From contig JAQSEB010000059.1 of the NCBI GenBank assembly GCA_030063045.1, forward strand, positions 992,001 through 1,056,000: a DNA stretch of 64,000 bases. Direction: 5' to 3'. Within the stretch, counting starts at the first letter, position 1. Every line of letters begins with the position of its first letter. This document shows, one piece after another, positions 24,191 to 33,674 of this stretch. Under the pieces are notes generated by a model. It did no database searches and was not told the origin of the DNA. It saw only the letters and a list, made by a program, of their open reading frames with translations. The position numbers and the translations under genes are program-made. The stretch is from Pratylenchus scribneri (Eukaryota > Nematoda > Chromadorea > Rhabditida > Pratylenchidae).

Positions 24191-24922
24191 TCATCCAAAA
24201 TTGAAACATTTTTTGAAAAATTTGAAATTGCATCTAATGCAGGCAATAATCAGCATTAGGAAGGCCTCGGCGGCCAAAAGGACAATGAAAAAATGGGTTA
24301 GCCAAAGTTCCTTCTTCATTCTCTCTACCAATGGAAAAGAATTAAATAAATTTATCACCGTAATTTACCTTCATTGCTTTGGGGCGATTGCATTCCACGC
24401 CTTCGGTTCTCAACGTCGAGGCCACGGGTGAATCCAAAAATACTGGAGAAAATGATGATCGCCACCACTTTACCGAATGCACCCAAAACGGAGGCAATGG
24501 CACAAAACCAGAGCGTTTCTTCCGTCCTCCGACTCATTGCGGCACAAATTGTGATGGTTGTGACCAACAGTGGAACAATTAAGCTCAAAATTGACCTAAA
24601 TTGATGGATTTTATTAGGGAAAAATTTATTAAATTTATTACAATGGATAGTAGAAAATGGCGAGGCAGGCCGAAATGAAAACATAAATGGAAAGGAGGAT
24701 GAATGTAATCCGCTAAATCAAAAATAGTCTTAAAACATTCCGGCCGAATTACCTGCAAATAACTGGTGGCATTCAAATGGGATGTGCCATCAGTTTGCCT
24801 ATGCCGTATACTATTGCCCCGTTCTTTTCCTTTACTCTTAAATTTAATAAAATTATTTTGGGAATTTTTTCTAATTTTACTTCATCACAACATTCCAACG
24901 TGCCGTGGATTTATGAACATCA
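24191..24922 (-). CDS. Small four-helix (tetraspan) membrane protein
   Basis: I do not recognise the family. The predicted product has a short polar N-terminus with a possible glycosylation site (HLNATS). Four hydrophobic segments follow, each largely on its own exon: ITFILLSIYVFISACLAIFY, ILSLIVPLLVTTITICAAM, LWFCAIASVLGAFGKVVAII and HFFIVLLAAEAFLMLIIACI. A basic loop (FTRGLDVENRRRG) separates helices 3 and 4, and a basic tail ends in KKCFNFG. Exon junctions near 24640, 24600, 24375 and 24320 have GT/AG borders. The first exon (from about 24922) is the weakest part, because its donor (CACGTTGG) is poor, so the start is tentative. The gene is convergent with the aquarius-like gene, with only about 80 bp between stops. 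Such small tetraspan proteins are common in nematodes. Confidence 0.55.
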
Positions 24923-25584
24923 TTTTAAGAAAAAGAATGAATGGAAAGAATTTAAGCTAAAATGAAATTGGAATATTGGAAATGGGAGAAGAGCGAATCA
25001 AAAAAGGATAAAAACAAGAAAAAATATTAAATTGGGTTTGGAATGATTTTGTCTGTTGTTTATGTCATTTTATGAAATTTCGATTTTCCGTCAAAGCAGC
25101 CTCAAAGATGACTGGCCTCGGTTATAAAGGACGTATAAAAATTTTTACTCATTTTCAACGCCAAAAAGTGGCAAAGGAGACAACCGACACGAGGAGCCGT
25201 CACATCCAATGGCCATTCGAGCAGTTGTCCTTGGCTTTGGACGGGAAAGGGGGGAGGGGGATGGATGGCTAGCGCCTTCTTCTTCTTTGGCCTTGGCCCT
25301 CTCGCCATTTTTGCCGCTTATCCAACCAATGATCGAAAAAAGGGGCAGTAGGCTATCCAAGTGTGTGTCCCAAGGGAATGTGGCCATAGAAGCCCCTTTC
25401 TCCATACTCCATCATGAATGAAATGACAATCAAATAGTGACACTTTCCCGATTTTATATTTCACACTATTTGTAGAAAAGTAATTCGGAGAGGATAGAAT
25501 TATTGGAAAAGGAATAAAAATAGTAGTATTCAAACAATAAAAACAAAATAATTTATTCATTTATTTTTTTGACAACAATTTCAT
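24923..25584. other. Intergenic, no gene seen
   Basis: This region lies between the tentative start of the tetraspan gene and the stop of the TRIP4-like gene. Open frames of 60-86 codons on both strands around 25100-25420 overlap each other and show no domain, signal peptide or splice-supported continuation. The region probably includes the tetraspan promoter. Confidence 0.45.
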
Positions 25585-27725
25585 TTATTTATCGGTCCAA
25601 TAAATTTGTGTGGCAAACATTGGCGACACTTCATTCGGCTTCATTTCACTCCTGCTCAATTCTTCTTGATACTGCATGCAAAATGTTCATAATTAGTTGG
25701 AAATATTTATAAAAAAAAATACCCTGGGTTGGTATTGGTCTACCAAATTTGTGGTTTTCTCATCATTTTGTGCGGATTCTGCTGCTGGCGAATTTCTATC
25801 AGAATTTCTTGCCATGGAATTGGCGAGGATGGATTGCAAAATTGGGTCATTCACCGATTCAATTGATTGCGCCTTCTGCTGAACACAAAATTGAATTAAA
25901 AAATAATATTTTTAGTTAATCAAAATATTTGCTTAATTACAAAGTGCAATTACAATCGCAAATCAGAATTACAATTACAATCGCAAATCAGAATTTTACA
26001 ATTACAATCGCAAATCAGAATTACAATTACAATCGCAAATCAGAATTACAATTACAATCGCAAATCAGAATTTGACAATTACAATCGCAAATCAGAATTA
26101 CAATTACAATCGCAAATCAGAATTACAATTACAATCGCAAATCAGAATTTTACAATTACAATCGCAAATCAGAATTACAATTACAATCGCAAATCAGAAT
26201 TACATTTACAATCGCAAATCAGAATTACAATTACAATCGCAAATCAGAAATTTACAATTACAATCGCAAATCAGAATTTACAATTACAATCGCAAATCAG
26301 AATTTTACAATTACAATCGCAAATCAGAATTTACAATTACAATCGCAAATCAGAATTACAATTACAATCGCAAATCAGAATTTACAATTACAATCGCAAA
26401 TCAGAATTACAATTACAATCGCAAATCAGAATTACAATTACAATCGCAAATCAGAATTTTACAATTACAATCGCAAATCAGAATTACAATTACAATCGCA
26501 AATCAGAATTACAATTACAATCGCAAATCAGAATTTTACAATTACAATCGCAAATCAGAATTACAATTACAATCGCAAATCAGAATTACATTTACAATCG
26601 CAAATCAGAATTACAATTACAATCGCAAATCAGAAATTTACAATTACAATCGCAAATCAGAATTTTACAATTACAATCGCAAATCAGAATTTACAATTAC
26701 AATCGCAAATCAGAATTACAATTACAATCGCAAATCAGAATTTACAATTACAATCGCAAATCAGAATTTTACAATTACAATCGCAAATCAGAATTACAAT
26801 TACAATCGCAAATCAGAATTACAATTACAATTACAAATCAGAATTACAATTACAATCGCAAATCAGAATTACAATTACAATCGTAAATCAGAATTACAAT
26901 TACAATCGCAAATCAGAATTACAATTAAATCCAAAATACATTTTTCTTAAAATTTTTTTTACCTTTTGTTGTTCGGCAATTTCCCCGGTGGAAACATCCA
27001 CATCCACTAGAATATTTCGCTTTGCTTGCAAGCTCATTTGCCTCAATTCTTCCTTCCTTTTGATAATTGCTTCTCGCTCTGCGCTGGTCAAATATGGATT
27101 TTGTTCCAAAGAAAAATAATCCGCTTGCAAATCGTTCACTTTTGTAATTTCTCTGCAATTTTTTAAATTTAGTAAATAAATTTAATAAAATTTATTCACT
27201 GATTTTTGTCGGCAATCAACAATTTTTCTTTATAATCATTTGCGCTTTGGATTGTTTCAGCAATTGAGGAAAGTGATTGGAAATTCATTTCAGAGGGATT
27301 GTTCATTGCATCAAAATTCTTCAGGTCCGGCCTGCCCATCAATTTTTTGAGCAAATCCAAAGCAGATTTGTCCTTCCTTTCGAGTATCTTAAAATATTTT
27401 TATAATTTTTTTAAATATTATATAAATTAACCTGGCGTTCTTCTCTGGTGCACACCAAATTTCCGCAATAAAAACTATTTTTAAAATATGAATTATTTCT
27501 TTAATATAAATTAATAAACAAACCAAGGTCCACTGCCTTCTTGCTCGCAAACTATTCGACCACATGAAAGACAATTCCTCACCAAAGGATGAATTCGAGC
27601 TTGGCATTTACATAAATGACGTCCTAAAAATAAATAAAGTGAAAATTCCCCAAAATTAGTTTACCAGGTCTAATTCGAGTCGAAATTTCTCCACCGCCAA
27701 CCAATTTGAAGTTATTTTTGACCAT
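25585..27725 (-). CDS. TRIP4 / ASC-1-like C2HC5 zinc-finger protein
   Basis: TRIP4 belongs to the ASC-1 complex, which acts in transcription co-activation and in rescue of stalled ribosomes. The product starts MVKNNFKLVGGG. It then carries the diagnostic zinc finger across three exons: GRHLCKCQARIHPLVRNC, LSCGRIVCEQEGSGPC and FYCGNLVC, eight Cys/His ligands in the C2HC5 order. It continues with LERKDKSALDLLKKLMGRPD, a helical region (SANDYKEKLLIADKNQ), and the block ADYFSLEQNPYLTSAERE...KRKEELRQ that matches the region after the finger in TRIP4. The C-terminus is short (FATQIYWTDK), with no ASCH domain visible. A 1-kb array of a 25-bp repeat fills one intron (about 25930-26935). The gene is divergent from the HADHB-type gene. 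Confidence 0.85.
25930..26935 (+). repeat. 25-bp satellite array (AATCGCAAATCAGAATTACA...)
   Basis: About 40 tandem units have a 25-bp period, AATCGCAAATCAGAATTACA plus ATTAC. Occasional extra T bases (GAATTTTAC, GAATTTGAC, GAAATTTAC) and T-for-A changes occur. The array lies entirely within a TRIP4-like gene intron. A long open frame through the array is an artefact of the repeat. The same repeat occurs inverted at 31550-32180 and again at 50540-50960. Confidence 0.92.
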
Positions 27726-28268
27726 ATACTTTAATTATTAATTCAATAATCACTCTAAAATCTAAATTAATTTTAAATAAGAATTCATCGATTATCGAGA
27801 TCTAGATCTAGCATTTGTCAGCCAACAGAAGAAAACAGAAACTCGTAGCGTTTCGCCTAAAATATCTTTTTTTTAATCAAGCCATGTTTTTGCTAGTTTA
27901 ACATTTATATAAATGTATGTTTTTAAAATAGTTTTAAGGGTTTTCCAACATGCTAATTCCGAAAACATCATTAGTTTTTTTGGTTTAATCCTTTAATCCC
28001 TGTAAAATAGCCGACCGAAATCCGAAACCGGTTTGGATAAAATGTCTTAAACGACTTGTCATTTCGTCCCAAAACTCAAACCAAACCAAACCTAGAGTGG
28101 AAACAACAATAAACAAGAAAAAAAAGGAAGGGAGAGCGGAGAGAGAGGGGGTTTGTTGGACTTTGGACCTTCAGTTGGAGTCGTTCATTTACAAATACAT
28201 TTTTATCTAACATAATTTTAATTAATTTTATTAAATTGTTATTGTTATTTTTAGCAATTATTATTAAA
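27726..28268. promoter_or_regulatory. Divergent intergenic region (TRIP4-like / HADHB-like)
   Basis: 543 bp separate two divergent housekeeping genes, so the region must hold both promoters. A purine-rich stretch (GGGAGAGCGGAGAGAGAGGG) is at about 28131-28150. A TATTTTTAG acceptor-like site at about 28246-28254, 14 bp before the HADHB-like ATG, fits spliced-leader addition. Confidence 0.5.
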
Positions 28269-30576
28269 ATGACTATGGCAAAATTAATTCAAATTAAACA
28301 ACTTGGATCGAGTCCAAATTTCTGCATGGCGCTGAGAATGATCCACACATCACAATCAATGGGCCAACAAAAAACCGAAATGCCAACAAAAAACAAAGCT
28401 ACAAATGTTGTTTTGCTTGATGCTGTCCGAACACCATTTGTTCTCTCAAATACGGTGTTCCGGGAGCTTCTCGCCGTTGATCTTCAGAGACACGCACTTA
28501 AAGGTTTTCCCCTTTGTTATTATCAAAAATCAAAATAATTTAAAGCATTGGTCGACCGAACCAAAATACCCTTTGAAGACATTGGACACATTATCTGCGG
28601 CCAAGTTGTTCAAGAGTGCAAAACCAGCAATATAGCGAGGGAAGCCGCAATCACTGCCGGCTTCCCCGACTCAATTCCGTGCAATACAGTGACGTTGGCT
28701 TGCATTTCGTCGGCCGTATCAACGCATAACATCGCTTCAATGATCACAAATGGCCAATTGAAGGCGGGGATTGCCGGTGGCGTTGAGCTGCTTTCTGACT
28801 TCCCTGTTCGATATAATCGAAAAGTATTTTCCATATTCTTCTCTTTAAGTATATAAAAAATGTTTTTAGGCACGTCTCTCAATGATTGACTTTCAAAAGG
28901 CTAAAAAGTTTGATTCAAAGCTGAAATATGGACTCAAAATGTTGGCCAATTGGTTCACGCCCGAACTGCCCGCAGTCAGTGAATTTACCACAAATGAAGT
29001 GATGGGCCATTCCGGAGATCGGCTGGCTGCTGCTTTTGCCGTTTCACGAAAGTATAATTTTTTCCAATTAATTTCATATTAAGACAAATTTTAAGGGAAC
29101 AAGATGATTTTGCGATTCGCAGCCATACACTTGCTGAAAAGGCCACAAAAGAGAAGAAATTGACGGATGTTTCGCCAATGTTTGTTCCGGTAAAAGATTT
29201 TTGACAAGATATTTTCGGGTCAGGTTTTTTCGTCAAAATAAATGTTTTCAAAATTTTTGACCCGGAAAGGAGACCTTAACCTAGAAAAATTTAGGTCTCG
29301 GGTTCGAATCCGCCCAGACCCCAGAGTCCAATATTTTTTTCGGCCTTAGCCTTAGTTTTCATTTTTATACATTTTATGGTATATTTCTAGGTGAAAATAG
29401 TAATTCGAACAAAAAAAACCTGACCCAAGATGCACACAATATTATCAAATTTTAATTTCTAAATCCCTTCTTTGAACAGTATGGACCCAAAAAAGGTCAA
29501 ACCGTCGTCCAGGACAATGGCGTCCGTGTTTCCAGCCAAGAGCAAATGGCCAAATTGAAACCGGCCTTTATAAAACCACATGGCACCGTGACCGCCGGCA
29601 ATTCCTCATACCTCACGGATGGTGCTTCCGCTGCGCTGATCAGTTCCGAGGAATATGCCCTGCAAAAAGGCTACAAACCGAAGGCATTCATCCGGGAAAC
29701 AATGTTCGTTGCTCAAGACCCAAAGGATCAACTGCTGCTCAGTCCGGCCTATGTCATTCCAAAACTGCTTGACAAGGTTTGAATTTGGGTCAAATAAAAA
29801 TTGCATTTTTATTGCTAAAATGAATGCACTTTTTATAAATATTTTTGGTACAAAATACTTTAAAATTTATTTTTTCAGGTTGGGCTAACAATGAAAGACG
29901 TCGACGTGTTCGAAATCCACGAAGCATTTGCTGGACAAATTTTGGCCAATCTCAAAGCATTGGACTCCGATTGGTTTTGTCAAAATCACATGAAACGCAA
30001 AGGAAAGTACGGGGCATTGCCCATGGAAAAGTTGAATCTCTGGGGCGGTTCACTCAGTCTGGGCCATCCATTCGGCGCTACCGGTGTTCGACTTCTCGCC
30101 CATGCGGCAAATCGACTTCAAGCGGAAGGTTTGAATTTCTAACTTAGTTTTGAACGATTAAACCAAAATTGGTTTAAACCGTTTAATACCCTTTAATTGT
30201 TGACCAAACCAAAATAGGTTTAAACCGTTTAATACCCTTTAATTGTTGACCAGACCAAATGGGTTTAAACCGTTTAATATCCTTTAATTGTTGACCAAAC
30301 CAAAATGGGTTTAAACCGTTTAATACCCTTTAATTATTGACCAACATAACAAATTATATACCATTTACCATTCAATGCGTCTTGACCAGCTCTATCCAAT
30401 TTTGAGTATATTTGGTTTGTGTATATAGGACAAACCCTTTGTTAAACCATTATAATTATTTTGACAATTTAAATAACCATCTATTAATATATTCAGGTGG
30501 ACGTTACGCCGTAATTGCCGCATGTGCTGCTGGTGGACATGGTGTGGGAATGCTTGTGGAAAATTACCAGAAATAG
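28269..30576 (+). CDS. HADHB: Mitochondrial trifunctional enzyme beta subunit (3-ketoacyl-CoA thiolase)
   Basis: This thiolase performs the last step of long-chain fatty-acid beta-oxidation on the mitochondrial inner membrane. The N-terminus is basic and Ser/Thr-rich (targeting-like). Thiolase blocks follow: [29 protein letters not shown], the nucleophile block [13 protein letters not shown] (active Cys), [20 protein letters not shown] and a trifunctional-specific loop ([13 protein letters not shown]). Then come [40 protein letters not shown], the [16 protein letters not shown] block, [14 protein letters not shown], and the C-terminal [10 protein letters not shown] with the second catalytic Cys. 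It ends LVENYQK. About eight exons. One intron carries a SINE-like unit (29235-29400) and another a 46-bp-repeat element (30130-30470). The next gene starts about 220 bp downstream on the same strand. Confidence 0.95.
29235..29400 (+). repeat. SINE-like tRNA-derived unit
   Basis: B-box GGTTCGAATCC is at 29301-29311. It is preceded by GGAGACCTTAACCTAGAAAA and followed by TCCAATATTTTTTTCGGCC and a TATACATT segment ending in TTTCTAGG. It lies in a HADHB-like gene intron. Confidence 0.6.
30130..30475 (-). repeat. MITE-like element with four 46-bp units (copy 10)
   Basis: The right border CTAACTTAGTTTTGAACG leads into about four inverted units (GGTTTAAACCGTTTAATACC), then the left border with TATATACCATT and TGCGTCTTGACCAGCTCTAT. 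It lies in the last HADHB-like intron. Confidence 0.75.
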
Positions 30577-30754
30577 AAGAAAAATGCATATATTTAATGG
30601 ACATATATATTATAATATTTTTCAAATATAATTTGATGGTTTATTTGTTTTTTTTAATGAAGAAAATGATTAATTAATCCATGAATCACAATTTTATATT
30701 TAATGTTTATTTAACTTTATCATATTTATTATAATTTAATCATAATTATTATAA

Positions 30755-30765
30755 AATTTGTTCAG
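30755..30765 (+). promoter_or_regulatory. Possible trans-splice acceptor
   Basis: A pyrimidine-rich TTTGTTCAG lies 30 bp before the ATG of the small mitochondrial-type gene and about 190 bp after the HADHB-like stop. This fits either spliced-leader addition within an operon or on a single gene. Confidence 0.35.
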
Positions 30766-30794
30766 GAACACTTCAAAAACCACAAATTCAATCG

Positions 30795-31398
30795 ATGAGT
30801 CGACTTGTCAATTTGAGACTTTTCAATGGCAAACTTGTGGCGGTGAATCGTTTTGTTCCCGTAAGGAATGCTTCGCATGGGCATGATGATCATATTCAAG
30901 ACCCTGCCTTCTTTGGACATTTCGGGCCAGGCGTCCATCCACCAGTCAAATTGGAGCCGTTCAATCCGTTTGATCCTTCTCACGGTTTAAAATTTGATAT
31001 GATAAGTATTTTAATTTGTTTATTATTTTGTGAAGGTGTCGCTGATCTTCCCGACAATTTCCGTGGAATGCCAGTTCAACCGAACGTTGGCCCAAACATC
31101 ACTATGGACTACATTCCCATTCCGTGCAAAAGTTATAAGGTAAATTTAGCCAATTGTATTGATATTTTAAATGAATGGAATAATTCAGGAAGTTATTGCG
31201 GAATTGGACAAGAAATTCAATAAGGCCCTTCTTTTGAATGTGATTGCACTGGTGTTTGCCACATATTTGGCCATTGAATATGACATTGTGGGCTATGCGG
31301 AATGGCGCAATCCGGACAGCTACATAAATCGGAAGAAAATCAATGCTCAATTGGATGCGGAAGCGGCGGCTGCAACGAAAGAAGATGTTGGGGAATAA
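30795..31398 (+). CDS. Small single-pass protein, probably mitochondrial
   Basis: I do not recognise the family with certainty. Three exons encode about 150 residues. The basic N-terminus with few acids (MSRLVNLRLFNGKLVAVNRF) looks like a mitochondrial presequence. A His/Pro-rich part follows (HFGPGVHPP), then DLPDNFRGMPVQPNVGPNIT and YIPIPCKSYKEVIAELDKKF. There is one membrane helix (ALLLNVIALVFATYLAIEY), then a charged tail (EWRNPDSYINRKKINAQLDA) and an acidic end. A small inner-membrane accessory subunit of a respiratory complex would have this size and layout; that is inference only. It follows the HADHB-type gene closely on the same strand, so a two-gene operon of mitochondrial proteins is possible. 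Confidence 0.7.
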
Positions 31399-32707
31399 TC
31401 AATCGGAAAAGAAGAAATAGGCAAAAAAGATGGATGTGAAAAAAGCGATACTTTTTTAGGATCGACAAAAAAAAAAAACAAAAATGTAATTTTTTCCAAT
31501 TAAGATAAAACAGTTCTGTTTTGTAAATTATTTCTACTTTTATTCCGATTCGTAATTCTGAATTGTAATTCTGATTTGTAATTGTAATTCTGATTTGCGA
31601 TTGTAATTGTAAATTTCTGATTTGCAATTGTAATTGTAATTCTGATTTGCGATTGTAATTGTAATTCTGATTTGCGATTGTAATTGTAATTCTGATTTGC
31701 GATTGTAATTGTAATTCTGATTTGCGATTGTAATTGTAATTCTGATTTGCGATTGTAATTGTAATTCTGATTTGTAATTGTAATTCTGATTTGCGATTGT
31801 AATTGTAATTCTGATTTGCGATTGTAATTGTAATTCTGATTTGTAATTGTAATTCTGATTTGCGATTGTAATTGTAATTCTGATTTGCGATTGTAATTGT
31901 AATTCTGATTTGTAATTGTAATTCTGATTTGCGATTGTAATTGTAATTCTGATTTGCGATTGTAATTGTAAATTTCTGATTTGCGATTGTAATTGTAATT
32001 CTGATTTGCGATTGTAATTGTAATTCTGATTTGCGATTGTAATTGTAATTCTGATTTGCGATTGTAATTGTAATTCTGATTTGCGATTGTAATTGTAATT
32101 CTGATTTGCGATTGTAATTGTAATTCTGATTTGCAATTGTAATTCTGATTTTTAATTTTAATTCTGATTTCATTTTGATTTGAATTCTGAATCTAATTTA
32201 TTCCTATTTAATTGTTTGGTTATATAAAATCACCCCAAAAATATATTTTGACTTTACTCGTTCATCAAAAAGTTCCAAAATAGCCTTTCCACATTTCCTC
32301 TTTTACCCATCCAGAAATTCCCTAAGGGTTTATTCACCCATCCAGCACATTGCCAAATCTCCCATCACCCAAAAAAATTGTTCGGTTCTTTTTTGAGGCC
32401 ATAAATCATTGGGGACAAGCCGAAAGGGAGGAAGTCAGCCGGCCTCTACTTTTCGACATTTGTCCATGATGGCGAGGACCAAAAGCATCACAACAAAAAA
32501 TGGCAAAGCATAAAACGAAGTATATTTTAGTTATTCCTCCGGCAGCAATTGGGTTGACGTAAATATTTTTTTGGGGGGATTATCCAACCAAAACCAAAAT
32601 ATCCCTAGGCACTATAACTATATTCAACCATTGACATTTTTTAAATTCTTAATCCAATTTTTCTCAAGTTTTTCACAAATTTATCTCTCAAAATTTCCCC
32701 AACAAAA
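31399..32707. other. Intergenic with inverted 25-bp satellite
   Basis: This region lies between the small mitochondrial-type gene and the transthyretin-like gene. The satellite occupies about 31550-32180. The remaining 530 bp up to the ATG at 32708 show no gene and should hold the transthyretin-like promoter. Confidence 0.5.
31545..32185 (-). repeat. 25-bp satellite array, inverted copy
   Basis: About 25 tandem units of ATTCTGATTTGCGATTGTAA plus TTGTA are present. They are the reverse complement of the repeat at 25930-26935. Some units lack the TTGCGATTG part, giving a shorter period. Degenerate edges extend to about 32185. Confidence 0.9.
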
Positions 32708-33311
32708 ATGCGTCTTCTCCTTCCCCTCTTGCTCCTCCTCACCGCCCTTGTCTTCATTGTTTGTGCCGGAGAACAACAAAATATCACGGTTCGTGGCCAA
32801 ACAATTTGCCGTCGTCGAAGTGTGAAGGGATTGCACGTGGAATTGCGTGAACATGATACTGTAACAATTACCGTAATTTAACTCTGTTTAAACCATTTTG
32901 ACACAGTTTGACCCGGATGATTCACTGGGCGCTACCACGACTGGCCCAGATGGAACATTTGAAGTGCGGGGCACTGAAAATGAGGTCCCTGGAGGGGATT
33001 ATTAATGAATTTTGAACATTTTTGCTATTAAAGGTCGGCTCAATTCGACCATATTTGCGAATTACCCACAAATGTGATGTCAAAGATGAATTGGTTAGTG
33101 GAATGGGTTTCATTTGGTCAATTATACCAAATAAATATTCATTCAGAGATGCAAACGTGTCACCGAAATTGATATCCCCAAGGATAAAGTGAACAATGGC
33201 GTTTATGAAATGGTCAGTGAAGGAATTGGGGAACCAATTTTAATTTGCTTTTAGAATTTCGTAAATTTGAATGTGCCCGGCCATCGGGATACCGAAACTT
33301 GCGAGGATTGA
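32708..33311 (+). CDS. Transthyretin-like secreted protein (TTL family)
   Basis: This is a member of the large nematode transthyretin-like family, small secreted beta-sandwich proteins of mostly unknown role. A signal peptide (LLLPLLLLLTALVFIVCAG) is followed by the family pattern: ITVRGQTICRRRSVKGLHVE, LREHDTFDPDDSLGATTTGP, DGTFEVRGTENEVGSIRPYL, RITHKCDVKD, CKRVTEIDIPKDKVNNGVYE and NLNVPGHRDTETCED. The Cys pairing positions and the PYLRITHKC motif are typical, and the length of about 150 residues is normal. Five exons with short introns keep the frame. The gene is convergent with the GH35 gene, about 360 bp away. Confidence 0.9.
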
Positions 33312-33674
33312 AGCAGAAGAAATATGAAAAAATGATGGAATCGAAAATCGAATCTCAAAACAATCCGAAATAACCCCCAAATTTTTCTTAATCACCCCCA
33401 TCCATAGTCCAAAAATAGCCTCCATGGAATTTTCCAAATGAATTTTCAGCTTTAATTCACAGAACAATTTATTTTGAATAAAATCTTTTAAATTGTTTTA
33501 TTTTATTGAAAATATGCCATAAAATTTAAGTCTCATTTTGGAATGGCAAAATCAGAGGAAATTGTGATCGTGAATAAGTAAAAATAATTTTATCAATAGG
33601 TCAAAAGTATAAATGAAACTTTTATTCAAAAATTATTAAAACATTAATTAAATTATCCAAATTCTTTTTTTCCT
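33312..33674. other. Convergent intergenic region
   Basis: This region lies between the 3' ends of the transthyretin-like and GH35 genes. A TGAATAAAATC polyadenylation-type signal occurs at about 33474. Nothing else is seen. Confidence 0.45.

Noticed and set aside
24355..24684. A single-exon 109-residue protein
   Set aside because: It reads through introns. The four-helix gene with GT/AG borders at 24191-24922 explains the hydrophobic blocks better.
25102..25421. Overlapping open frames of 60-86 codons on both strands
   Set aside because: They overlap each other, carry no domain and have no splice continuation.
25930..26935. CRISPR array
   Set aside because: The units are contiguous with no unique spacers, and the host is a eukaryote. 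The same holds for the 46-bp and 18-bp arrays.
26072..26950. 292-codon open frame of NYNRKSELQLQSQIR repeats
   Set aside because: It is a translation of the 25-bp satellite within an intron; the inverted array at 31340-32173 gives the same artefact.
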